Assembly (NCBI RefSeq): GCF_032854445.1
Contig: NC_088301.1
Coordinates: 4,823,703-4,887,702, forward strand
DNA length: 64,000 nt
Origin: Liolophura sinensis
Taxonomy: Eukaryota; Mollusca; Polyplacophora; Chitonida; Chitonidae
Direction of reading: 5' to 3'
The position numbers and the translations under genes were made by a program. The notes below the pieces were generated by a model, which had not been told where the DNA came from, made no database searches, and worked only from the letters and a program-made list of their open reading frames with translations. Positions 25,250 through 37,900 of the stretch are shown here, in pieces. The first letter of the stretch is position 1, and the number at the start of each line of letters is the position of its first letter.

Positions 25250-25432
25250 AACAATATGGTGGGAGGAAACCGAGGAGAGCCGGAGGAAACCCACGACCAT
25301 CCGGTTGCTGTCAGGCCTTGCCACGGATGACCAAAAAGGAAACCAGCATGAGATGAACTTGAACTCACAACGATCGCTTTGGTGAGAGGCGCTTCACATG
25401 CCCGCTAACCACCAGGCCTCGGAGGCCTCCCC
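25250..25432 (-). mobile_element. SINE family A copy, diverged and truncated
   Basis: Shares ATGGTGGGAGGAAACCGAG, ACCCACGACCATCC and the tRNA-like end GGTGAGAGGC...GGCCTCGGAGGCC with the fuller copies at 52.8-53.3 kb, in minus orientation. The 3' part with the GTGTTTTACGCCGTACTC segment is lost. It lies beyond the 3' end of the collagen gene. Confidence 0.75.
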
Positions 25433-25980
25433 TTAACACACTCTTGTCCACCGTATGACTTGGTTATCCGCAATCCCTGTCCACTTTGCGTCCAATGTAT
25501 GGAAGATAGGCTTCACCTTGCAAACATGCACTAGACCAAAACATCTCCATTTGCATAGCTAACACGGCTCATGAGTTTATTACTGTTTGAATGTCCCGGA
25601 TGATCTCTCGACAAAGTTCGGAGACAGTCGACTAAGCTTCCTGCTTTTTCCGAGTAAAGCTCCATATTGGGAAATGGAGATGTTGATTATACGAAAATTT
25701 CAAACATCTCGCGTAAATGATAGATAGTGCTTGTCTACACGGAAAATTTTTGGTCCAGTCCAAGCTTGCAACGCGAAACATATTCCTAGACTGACTTACA
25801 TCGGACACAGAAATGCACAAGGATTACGGACAACCATGTCTTACAGCGAACAACATCATTTAGTTTCGGGCAGCACACTCAGAACCAAAGCGTGCAGGGT
25901 AAGTCAGTGCTTGCATGTACGGCTGTGACTCTACATAAATATAGCCCCGTAGAGCTATTCAATCATCAATTTCAATGAAT

Positions 25981-28900
25981 TTATTTCGTGCAAACAACGC
26001 ACGTAAGTTCGTATCCGTGACGATATTTGGGACACGGTAGTGACCCACAGACGGCCTCCACTTGGTACAGCCGGTTTCCATACATATTTGCTGCGGGACC
26101 GAAAGTAGAATCGGGCTGCTGATCCATGCACAGGTACTCGGATTTTTGATGTTCGTGATGTGCGGACATTAGAAACCCCATATACTCCACGGTCCACCCG
26201 TATGGACACTGCAGACGAGCTGGGATCATCACGTGACTTGGTCTGTTCGGGCTGTAACAGACAGCGCATTGCACGTCCCGGTTATGCGGATTTCCTACCG
26301 TAGAGCCGAACAGGTTATTCGCGGGGTTCACTCGAAACTCCGTCCCGTAAATGTACGAGTTAGACTGGAATCCAGCGCACGTGTCATTCCACTGGGGATT
26401 GTGGGGAAGACAGAGATGGTTGCCGCCAGATCCGGAGTGAGAGAAGTGGGACCCTCCCATCACACCTGTAGAAGATCATATCATACTTTAGTAACTGACT
26501 GTTTAAATTATAAATTACCCCAATAGCCGCAATGGGCTACAGGTCTCCCAAGTAAGGCTGCATCATGCGAGTTGAATGAACTGACTAAGTTGCCGTATTG
26601 GTAGAAGCCACAGCAACGAAGATGCATCGCGGCTAGCATGACGTCACAGACGAGGACAGCAAACGATAGCTGCTACTTGGAACAGAAAAGACGATACTGA
26701 CGGCATCTAGGAACTCTGACTTCACATCAAGTTTTTTTGTCTTCACCAGAGGGAAGGAATTTTTAGGAACATTTCAGCAATCTTTCACTCATGATTAAAA
26801 AGAGTTATTTCAACATTCAGTGTCGTGATAGGATTGAAAAACTCTTGTTACGTCAGAGTTCCTAACCTCTGACAGTATGGTCCATAAAGCTCACCTTAGA
26901 ATTCAATTATTTGAATTCACTATTTTCACACAAATCTAAAAAAAAATAAATGAAGTATACTGATGTATAGTTTTAAGTGGTCTATTAAGTTGTAGTTTTT
27001 GAGGTCTCTTTTAGAGCACTGCTTGGTAATTTTATCCGCCTAACTCGGAGCTTGGGACTATATATGCGTCGTATTGAATTAGATCACCAGGTTGGACGTA
27101 GGAACAGCTGCAATCAGAAGGCAACTAGGACGGTACACGAATTGCACACGGATTTGAATATCGTCCATTTTGATTGTCGGCCGTTATATGATCGTCTGTT
27201 TGGAGGCCTAGATTCAGATAATCTTACCTGTGTATAAGGTATCCGAGTGACGTGGACAAACTGTCTTCCCCCAGCGAGTGTACACACTGCCGCCAACTTC
27301 AAAGGAAAAAAAGAGTTGTTAAAGGTGAATAGTCGTGTGTCTATTAACAATACAGCTGGACTGGAATATGAATTTGAATTATTTCTCTTTAACAGTCAAA
27401 AAGCACTCTGTGGCATATTTGTCTTTAACACAGTCGTCTTTACAGCAATGTTCACGGTGAAGCAGGGGTTTTCTGAGTCTTTATGAAAAGCACAAGGATT
27501 TCTGCCTAGATTCTGCTACACGTCAACTCAATATCTAGGCATATTTTCAACGAAAGACCACCTTCATGTAAAAGTTCTTTTTCGCTTCTTTGTAGACGAT
27601 CCGTTGACTTCCTTTAGTGTCGTAACTAGTCCGGCCCAGTTACAGGCTACACTAAAAAAACCTCAGAAAGTCTGTTGTCTGAGTGATGCTGGAATGTATT
27701 CTGTTATTTTAACATTATACTGTGTCATATTCCACATAATATCCTGTTAGTCTCATAGAATTTTTATGTTGAATTCATAGATTATGTGTGTTACATTTAA
27801 CAGCACATTCTGCTGCAATAGCTAAATACATTCTAGTATAACTTGGACACCAGACTTTGTGTTACAATTAACAGATTAATTTTTGAGTGTAGTCGCATTA
27901 GGTCATCCAGTGAAAGTTCACCGTCACGTGATCATAGTGGAATGTTTCTAAGTTGGATGTTGTGCAATAATGAGACCGTTTAATAATTAGACAATTAATA
28001 ATGAAAAGTCAAATTTATTCAGCATTACATTTGCTATACACTGTACTTTGAAAATATAAACTTTGAAAATATAAACTTTAAAAATATTAACTTTTAAAAG
28101 ATAAACTTTGAAAATATAAACTTTGAAAATATAAACTTTGGAAATATAAAGTTAGGTTTATAATTTTAACTTACCTTCTGGTGATGATCCCTGAAAAAGG
28201 ATTAACAACAGTTATCGTTATTTCAGTAAACTCCTTCTATCTTTCTACTCAAACATTTTTGCCACATAAGGCTTGCGCAAATAATTAACATTTTAGTTTT
28301 ATGTCGAAACAGGACAGGAGTTATGCACTTGGCATCACGGAATAGCGACAGGGCCTGTTATCACATAGAATAAGGGGTTAATTGTGATTTATCACAGTAA
28401 TGAAGTGACCATTTGTCACACACTGTTATAACAATGACTGGTTGTCACAGTCTCTTATCACAGTGACCGCTTGTCACAGATTGTTACCACAGTGACCATT
28501 TACCAGACTGTTATATCAGTGATAACAAGTCCAATACTGTCACACAGTAATGAAGTAATCAGTTATCTCAAACTGTTATCACAGTGCCCGCATGTCACAG
28601 CGACCACTTGTCACAGACTGTTATCACATTACTCACATGTCACAGACTGTTATCACAGCGACCACTTGTCACAGATTATCACAGTGACTGGTTGTCACAG
28701 ACTGTTATCACAGTGACAGGCTGTCACAGGCTGTTATCACAGTGACTGATTGTCACAGAGTGTTATCACAGTGACCAAGTATCACCAACTGTTATCAAAG
28801 TGACTGGTTGTCACAGACTCTTATCACAGTGACCACTTGTCACAGACTCTTATCACAGTGACCACTTGTCACAGACTATTATCACAGTGACTGGTTGTCA

Positions 28901-31900
28901 CAGGCTGCCATCAAAATGGCTGCTTGTCACAGACTGTTATCACAGTGTGCCTGTTACAAACTGTTATCATAGTGGCCGCTTGTCACAGACTGCTGTCGCA
29001 GGGACTGGTTGTCACATACTGTTGTCACAGTGACTGGTTATCACAGACTGTTCTCACAGGTACTGGTTGACACAGACTGCTATCACAGTTACCACTTGTC
29101 ACAGACTATTATCACAATGACCATTTGTCAGACCTTTATCACAGTGACCACTTGTCACAGACTATTATCACAGTGACTGGTTGTCACAGGCTGCCATCAA
29201 AATGGCTGCTGGTCACAGACTGTTATCACAGAGCGCCTGTTACGGACTGTTATCACAGTGGCCGCTTGTCACAGCCTGCTATGACAGTGACTGGTTGTCA
29301 CAGACTGTTGTCACAGTGACCAATTGTCGCCAACTGTTATCAAAGTGATTGGTATTCACAGACTGTTATCACAGTGACCAATTATCACCAACTGTTATCA
29401 AAGTGACTGGTTGTCACAGACTGTTATCACAATGACCACTTGTCACAAATTATCACAGTGACTGGTTGTCACAGACTGTTATCATAGTGACAGGTTGTCA
29501 CAGACTGTTATCACAGTGGCCGCTTGTCAAAGACTGTTATCATAATGATCATTTGTCAGGCTGTTAAAACTGTTACAGGTTGTCACAGCCTGCTATAACA
29601 GTGACTGGTTGTCACAGACTGTTATCACAGTGACCACTTGTCAGAGTGATTTTCAGAGTGATGACGAATTAAAAAGTAAGTTAGTAGGGCTCGATGACAA
29701 AGTGATAAGTTGAAATAACGGAAGCTGAAATTTGTGAATATGCAATCATTAGATTCTCAGGTAGTGTAGGTAGGTAATGGAAAACTGGAAAAACTGCCTG
29801 TGTTTATATATGTAATGTAGGTAATGTAGGTAGGTAATGGAGAACTGGAAAAATTGCCTGTGTTTGTGTATGTGACCTTTACCTCTCTGCCTGTGTGTAT
29901 GTGACCTCTACCTCTCTGCCGGTGTTTGCGTATGTGACATTTACCTCTCTGCCTGTGTTTGTGTATGTTACCTCTGCCTCTCTGCCTATGTTTGTATATA
30001 TGCCTTCTACCTCTCTGCCTGTGTTTGTGTATGTAGCCACTACCTCTCTGCCTGTGTTTGTGTATGTGACCTCTACCTCTCTGCCTGTGTTTGTGTATGT
30101 GACCACTTTCGCTCTGCCTGTGTTTGTGTATAAGACCACTACCTCTGCCTGTGTTTGTGTATGTGGCCTCTACCTCTCTGAATGTGTTTGTGTATGTGAC
30201 CTCTACCTCTCTGCCTGTGTGTGTGTATGTGACCTCTACCTCTGCCTGTGTTTGTATGTGGCTTCTACCTGTTTGCCTGTGTTTGTGTATGTGACCTCTA
30301 CCTCTCTGCCTATGTTTGTGTATGTGGCCTCTACCTCTCTGCCTGTGTTTGTGTATGTGGCCTCTACCTCTCTGCCTGTGTTTGTGTATAAGACCACTAC
30401 CTCTGCCTGTGTTTGTGTATGTGACATTTACCTCTCTGCCTGTGTTTGTGTATGTTACCTCTGCCTCTCTGCCTATGTTTGTATATATGCCTTCTACCTC
30501 TCTGCCTGTGTTTGTGTATGTAGCCACTACCTCTCTGCCTGTGTTTGTGTATGTGACCTCTACCTCTCTGCCTGTGTTTGTGTATAAGACCACTACCTCT
30601 GCCTGTGTTTGTGTATGTGGCCTCTACCTCTCTGCCTGTGTTTGTGTATGTGACCTCTACCTCTCTGCCTGTGTGTGTGTATGTGACCTCTACCTCTGCC
30701 TGTGTTTGTATGTGGCTTCTACCTGTTTGCCTGTGTTTGTGTATGTGACCTCTACCTCTCTGCCTATGTTTGTGTATGTGGCCTCTACCTCTCTGCCTGT
30801 GTTTGTGTATGTGACCACTTTCGCTCTGCCTGTGTTTGTGTATGTAACCTCTACCTCTCTGCCTGTGTTTGTGTATGTGGCCTCTACCTCTCTGCCTGTG
30901 TTTGTGTATGTGACGTCTACCTCTCTGCCTGTGTTTGTGTATGTGACCACTACCTCTCTGCCTGTGTTTGTGTATGTGACCGCTTTCGCTCTGCCTGTGT
31001 TTGTGTATGTGACGTCTACCTCTCTGCCTGTGTTTGTGTATGTGTCCTCTACCTCTCTGCCTGTGTTTGTGTATGTGACCGCTTTCGCTCTGCCTGTGTT
31101 TGTGTATGTTACCTCTACCTCTCTGCCTGTGTTTGTGTATGTGACCTCTACCTCTGCCTGTGTTTGTATGTGGCCTCTACCTGTTTGCCTGTGTCTGTGT
31201 ATGTAGCCACTACCTCTCTGCTTGTGTTTGTGTATAAGACGACTACCTCTGCCTGTGTTTGTGTATGTGGCCTCAACCTCTCGGCCTGTGTTTGTGTATG
31301 TGCCGTCTGCCTCTGTGCGTGCGTTTGTGTATGTGATCTCTACATCTCTGCCTGTGTGTATGTGACCTCCCCCTCTGTGCCTGTGTTTGCGTATGTTACC
31401 TCTACCTCTTTGCCTGTGTTTGTGTATGTAGGCGTCTCCGCCTGTGTTTGTGTATGTGACCTCTACCTCTCTGCCTTTCTTTGTGTATGTGACCTCCTCC
31501 TCTCTGCCTGTGCTTGTATATGTGACCTCCATCTCTCTGCCTGTGTTTGTGTATATATGCCGTCTACCTCTCTGCCTGTGTTTGTGCATGTGGCCTCTAC
31601 CTCTCTGCCTGTCTTTGTGTATGTGGCCTCTACCTCTCTGCCTGTGTTTGTGTATGTGACCGCTTTCGCTCTGCCTGTGTTTGTGTATGTTACCTCTGCC
31701 TCTCTGCCTATGTTTGTGTATGTGACATCTACCTCTGCCTGTGTTTGTATGTGGCCTCTACCTGTTTGCCTGTGTTTGTGTATGTGACCGCTTTCGCTCA
31801 GCCTGTGTTTGTGTATGTTACCTCTACCTCTCTGCCTGTGTTTGTGTATGTGACCTCTACCTCTGCCTGTGTTTGTATGTGGCCTCTACCTGTTTGCCTG

Positions 31901-34900
31901 TGTTTGTGTATGTGGCCTCTACCTCTCTGCCTGTGTTTGTGTATGTGTCCTCTACCTCTCTGCCTGTGTTTGTGTATGTGGCCTCTACCTCTCTGCCTGT
32001 GTTTGTGTATGTGACCGCTTTCGCTCTGCCTGTGTTTGTGTATGTTACCTCTGCCTCTCTGCCTATGTTTGTGTATGTGACATCTACCTCTGCCTGTGTT
32101 TGTATGTGGCCTCTACCTGTTTGCCTGTGTTTGTGTATGTGACCGCTTTCGCTCAGCCTGTGTTTGTGTATGTTACCTCTGCCTCTCTGCCTGTGTTTGT
32201 GTATGTGACCTCTACCTCTGCGTGTGTTTGTATGTGGCCTCTACCTGTTTGCCTGTGTTTGTGTATGTGACCTCTACCTCTGCCTGTGTTTGTATGTGGC
32301 CTCTACCTGTTTGCCTGTGTTTGTGTATGTGACCGCTTTCGCTCTGACTGTGTTTGTGTATGTTACCTCTACCTCTCTGCCTGTGTTTGTGTATGTGGCC
32401 ACTACCCCTCTGCCTGTGTTTGTGTATAAGACCACTACCTCTGCCTGTGTTTGTGTATGTGGCCTCTACCTCTCTGAATGTGTTTGTGTATGTGCCGTCT
32501 GCCTCTGTGCGTGCGTTTGTGTATGTGATCTCTACCTCTCTGCCTGTGTGTATGTGACCTCCCCATCTGTGCCTGTGTTTGTATATGTGACCTCTACCTC
32601 TTTGCCTGTGTTTGTGTATGTTACCTCTGCCTCTCTGCCTGTGTTTGTGTATTTGGCCTTTACCTCTCTGCCTGTGTTTGTGTATGTTACCTCTACCTCT
32701 TTGCCTGTGTTTGTGTATGTGGACTCTACGTCTCCGCCTGTGTTTGTGTATGTGACCTCTACCTCTCTGACTTTCTTTGTGTATGTGACCTCCTCCTCTC
32801 TGCCTGTGTTTATGCATGTGGCCTCTACCTCTCTGCCTGTGTTTGTGTATGTGGCCTCTACCTCTCTGCCTGTGTTTGGATATATGCTCTCTACCTCTCT
32901 GCGTGTGTTTGTGTATGTAAACTATCTTTATACCTGTGTGTATGTTACCTCTACCTCTCTGCCTGTGTTTGTGTATGTGTCCTTTACCTCTCTGCCTGTG
33001 TTTGTGTATGTGCCCTCTACCTCTCTGCCTGTGTATGTGTATGTGTCCTCTACCTCTCTGCCTGTCTTTGTGTAGGTGACTTCCACCTCTCTGCCTGTGT
33101 TTATGTATGTGACCTCTACGTCTTCCTGTGTTTGTGTATGTGGCCTCTACCTGTTTGCCTGTGTTTGTGTATGTAACCTCTACCTCTGCCTGTGTTTGTG
33201 TATGTGATGTCTACCTCTCTGCCTGTGTTTGTGTATGTGACGTCTACCTCTCTGCCTGTGTTTGTGTATGTGGCCTTTACCTCTCTGCCTGTGTTTGTGT
33301 ATGTGACCTCTACCTCTCTGCCTGTGTTTGTGTATGTGACCTCTACCTCTGCCTGTGTGTATGTGACCTCTACCTGTTTGCCTGTGTTTGTGTATGTAAC
33401 CTCTACCTGTTTGCCTGTGTTTGTATATGTAACCTCTACCTCTGCCTGTGTTTGTGTATGTGACGTCTACCGCTCTGCCTGTGTTTGTGTATGTGGCCTT
33501 TACCTCTCTGCCTGTGTTTGTGTATGTGACCTCTACCTCTCTGCCTGTGTTTGTGTATGTTACCTCTACCTCTCTGCCTGTGTTTGTGTATATGACCTCT
33601 ACCTGAACATGTGACTTCAACATTCATGTCAGGATACTCTGTCTGTGTTATCAGTTTGGTTGAATAAAGTTTTCCATTCATCTAAAATAAAAGGATCAAG
33701 GGCTTTTGATTTTTAAACATTGCGCTCTCATTCAATAAATAATAGGGTAAGCAGGAACATATAAATGTGCTTTGGCTTACCTTATCTCCTTTGCAACCTG
33801 TTTGACCAGGTGGGCCAGTCGGACCGATATCCCCTTTCTGACCATCTACTCCCACTGGGCCCACGTCTCCTTCTTGCCATCTAACCCCATGGGACCTTAT
33901 CTCCTTTTGGCCCAGTTATTCCTACTGGGCCCCTGTCACCTTTCTTTCCAGCTGGTCCAACTGGGCCTCTGTCACCTGTTAGGCCCATTGGTCCAGTTCT
34001 GCCATCTTCTCCTTTCTGTCCCTTTTGTCCAACGGGACCTACGTCTCCTGTATACCAGTTGGACCCCTCGGACCAATATCGCCTTTCGGCCCACATGGTC
34101 CAGTTGGGCCGATGTCTCCTTTTAGGCCTTGTGGTCCCGCATATCCCATATCTCCTTTCTGTCCAGATAGTCCAACTGGCCCCATTATCACCTTTTGGTC
34201 AATTGCCCAATCTGACCACTGTATCCTTGGGCGCCAGTTGGACCCTGTGGCCCAGTATCTCCCTTCAGACCGTTTTGGCCACTTGGGCCGGGGCTTCCCC
34301 GTCGGACCCTGCGGACCAACTGGGCCCAATTCTCCCTTTGATCCTTTCTGTCCAGGTGAACCGATATCTCCTTTCTCCCCGTTTATTCCACTTGGACCTC
34401 GGTCGCCTTTCTCGCCCCTGGGTCCAGCTGGGCCAACATCTCCTTTCTGACCTTGTAATCCTGGTTGACCTGTATCTCCCTTTTGGCCATTTTTCCCCGC
34501 TGAGCCGGTGTTCCCTGTCCGTCCTGTTGGTCCCATTGGGCCAATGTCTCCCTTTCTGACCAGTTGGTCCCATTGGACCAATGTCTCCCTTGCGACCGGT
34601 CAATCCTACTGGACCCTTGTCTCCTCTATTTCCATTTGCTCCAGCCGGACCCATTGGTCCTTCTGGGCCTCTAGGTCCAACCGGGCCATCTTCCCCTTTT
34701 TGTCCTTTCTCTCCATCTGGACCCGCGTCCCCCTTTTGACCAGAGGGACCTTTTAATCCCATATCTCCTTTCTGGCCATTTTGACCAGCTGGACCAATTT
34801 CTCCTTTCTGTCCTTTTTGTCCCGTTAAACCCATATTTCCTTTATCCCCAACTGGTCCGCAAGGACCAATGTCTCCTTTTTGACCGCCCGGTCCCTTTGG

Positions 34901-37900
34901 GCCTTGCTCTCCTTTCTCGCCGTGTTGACCTGCTGGACCCGTATCTCCTTTCAAACCTTGTGGTCCTACTGGACCGAGATCTCCTTTCTGGCCTATAGGC
35001 CCAACTGGACCAATATCACCTTTCTCACCATCTGCACCCGTAGGGCCTTTTTCGCCTTTCTGTCCAGTAGGACCCGATGGACCAACATCTCCTTTCTGGC
35101 CATCAAAACCAGGAGGTCCTTTATCCCCTCTTTGGCCATGTGGTCCAGCAGGTCCCATGTCTCCTTTCTGGCCAACTGGTCCAACTGGTCCCAAATCCCC
35201 TTTCTGGCCACGTGGTCCGGTTGAACCCATATCTCCTTTATCACCGGCTGCTCCAATAGGGCCAGTGGCCCCTGTCTTGCCATTTAGTCCAGCTGGCCCA
35301 ACATCCCCTTTCTGTCCTGTTGGTCCTACTGGACCCATGTCTCCTTTTCGGCCTTGAGGTCCCACTGGACCCAAACTACCGGTGAGACCAATCGGTCCGG
35401 TTGAACCAGTCTCTCCTTTCTCACCTGCTGGACCACATGGGCCCACGTCTCCTTTCTGTCCTTTCAGTCCCGATGGTCCGATGCCCCCATTTTTGCCGTG
35501 TGGTCCAGGAGGGCCCACATCCCCTTTTGGACCGATTAGTCCCGTTTGACCCTTGTCTCCCTTTTGGCCGTATGGTCCCATAGGGCCCTTATCTCCCTTA
35601 TCTCCCTTTGGACCGCACGGACCAATATCTCCTCTCCTGCCATTTTGTCCGACTGGACCAGGTTTTCCAACTGGACCAACTGGCCCAACGGGACCTAGGT
35701 CTCCTTTATGGCCGACTGGTCCAGTTGAGCCTTTATCGCCTTTCTGGCCATGTGGTCCTGCCCGGCCGATGTCTCCTTTCGGGCCAATAGGTCCAGCTGG
35801 GCCAATTTCACCTTTCTGACCCTTTGGGCCGATAGAGCCCCTGTCTCCTTTATGTCCACGTGGGCCCGCGGGTCCAACGTCTCCCTTGTCACCATCTAGT
35901 CCCCACGGCCCCATGAATCCTTTCTCACCACTGGGGCCTACTGGGCCTCTTTGTCCTTTCTGGCCAATTGGTCCAACTGGACCTCTGTCTCCTTTTTCTC
36001 CCTTTAGTCCAGGTGTAACTGCGTTTCTATTTCTACAGTCTGGATCCGAGTCTTCACCTACCACATATAAATATGACTGATTGATTGACGGTCAATTTTA
36101 TGGGCCCAGGAAGCTGGAGTACCTAGAGTAAACCATTGACTTTTGGCAAGTTATGTAAAAATAATAAGTGGATGAATTCTAGTTTATGTTGAACCGTATA
36201 TATTTTTATGATTACAGCAAAAAGAGGTTCTTAATGTACCACTGATTTACATCAAATATGAAGGAAGTAAGTAAAGGTTCTTGAAAGAAAAGATAACAAA
36301 GAATTTAACCATAGTTATTTCGGACGATGGAATCAACATTACTTTTTTCTTGCCAACTCTGTAAATCAATTTTTAATCTGGAATTTTTAGGAGGTCGTCA
36401 GAAACAAAACCCTCAGCTCATTCAGTATGTTTGTTAAGCACGCAATTCACTGTTTGCATGACGTCATGGTGAAAACAGGCGTGGTCTCGGGATTGGTTAA
36501 CGTGGATTCGCATTTGATTTTTTTTTCACTATGAACTGCGATACCTCGCTTATACAACATCACAAAATAAAAACATACTCATTTGAAACTTTGAGTGGGA
36601 CATTCTTTTCATTCATGAACGCGAACGTGAAGCGTCATGAAAATGTGTAATGACGTCATCGGTCCCACGTTTACGGAGAATGAATAAATGAATGATCCAT
36701 GTCAGCAATTTTTTACCCATAAAACAGAAGACGGGAAATGACTTTCTCTGAGAGTAATGAGAACTTCCAAAATTACATAAAGTAGACGACATGTCTAAAT
36801 TCAGTTAAAAGAACCAAACGTCAGTTAAAACTCACAAGTAAATAGTTTGCCATTTAACATTATTGTGAATAATGTAACGTTCTTCTTGTTTTAAAACAAA
36901 TGGATGTATAAATGCATGGATTGTATGGAGTCTTCCCATCTGCCTCTGCTTTGACCGCGTTTTTTTTCTTTTATTTTGCAACACCTCGTGAAAGTATACG
37001 TCGTATTTGGTCTCTGTTTACATCCATACAACAACAACATGTCAACAGATTAAAGTATCACGTGTAGCCAAAGCTCTCTAATGAATATTACGTGTAAAAG
37101 GCCCCTGCATTGTTTGGAGAAGGGAGTGGTTCATTATCGTTATTGTCCTGGTCACAGCAAACAGAATTACACGATTATACAATGAAATCGTTGCGAATAG
37201 CAGAATGGCTGCTTACCGTCATCTTGACCGATTCTCTTTAGTCGATCCAGGGAATCATCTGTGGGAGCAGCAATTACTTCTCCAAGTTCCTCGTCCACAA
37301 GTTCATTTGTCTCTGGCAACGTCTGAAATATAGAACAGGACAGGGCAAGGTAAGATGACAGAGAACTCCATAACCATCTCAGTGTACTGCCTATTTTAGC
37401 GTATTGCCACTAAGGTTCCCCCGCCCTCTCACTGCTTGTCGACGACACTCCAGTCTAGCAGTCTAGCACTCGCTAGGCACATTTGTGAAAATTCGTGAAA
37501 AAATTGGCATAGGTCGGTGGTTTACGCTCATAACTCTGGTTTCCTCCACTCACAAATATGACCACTAAGTTGAAAGTAAAAATTCCAGAGTTCGGCGTGA
37601 AGCAAATATAAAATAAAAAAATAAAACTGACTGACAACAAAGCTCCAAAAGTGGAAAATGCTTGTTCAAAGCTGGGATTGAAACAGTGCCTCTAGTACCC
37701 GGAGACAATTATCTTACAAACACGGCAATTCCAAAAGCTAAGAAATATGTTTTATTTGGGTTGTATTGCATACAAATAAGCTAAAGCAACGACCATGTAA
37801 ACTACCGATTTATAGTACGTGTATATAGGCTTATCATTTATATAGAAATATTAAGAAGCTAGTTTTCCAATGAGAGTTCGTCAGTTGAGACTAACCTCAG

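Noticed and set aside
25155-25390. Open frames over 25159-25385 and similar ones at 41775-42034 and 62827-63118
   Set aside because: The shared peptides (such as RRRSALWWEE and RPSHV) are translations of SINE A copies, not genes.
28390-29660. CRISPR-like array of short repeats with spacers
   Set aside because: The 29-bp units are contiguous without unique spacers and lie in an animal intron. It is a minisatellite.
29757-33623. Many long open frames of 100-361 codons on both strands
   Set aside because: All are translations of the 33-bp array in different frames. The 11-codon period keeps frames open by construction, and none has a non-repetitive domain.
34025-36080. Plus-strand proline-rich frames over the collagen exon
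   Set aside because: They are the antisense of Gly-X-Y coding DNA, which always yields Pro-rich open frames. The minus-strand reading has splice sites, phase continuity and a known C-terminal domain.
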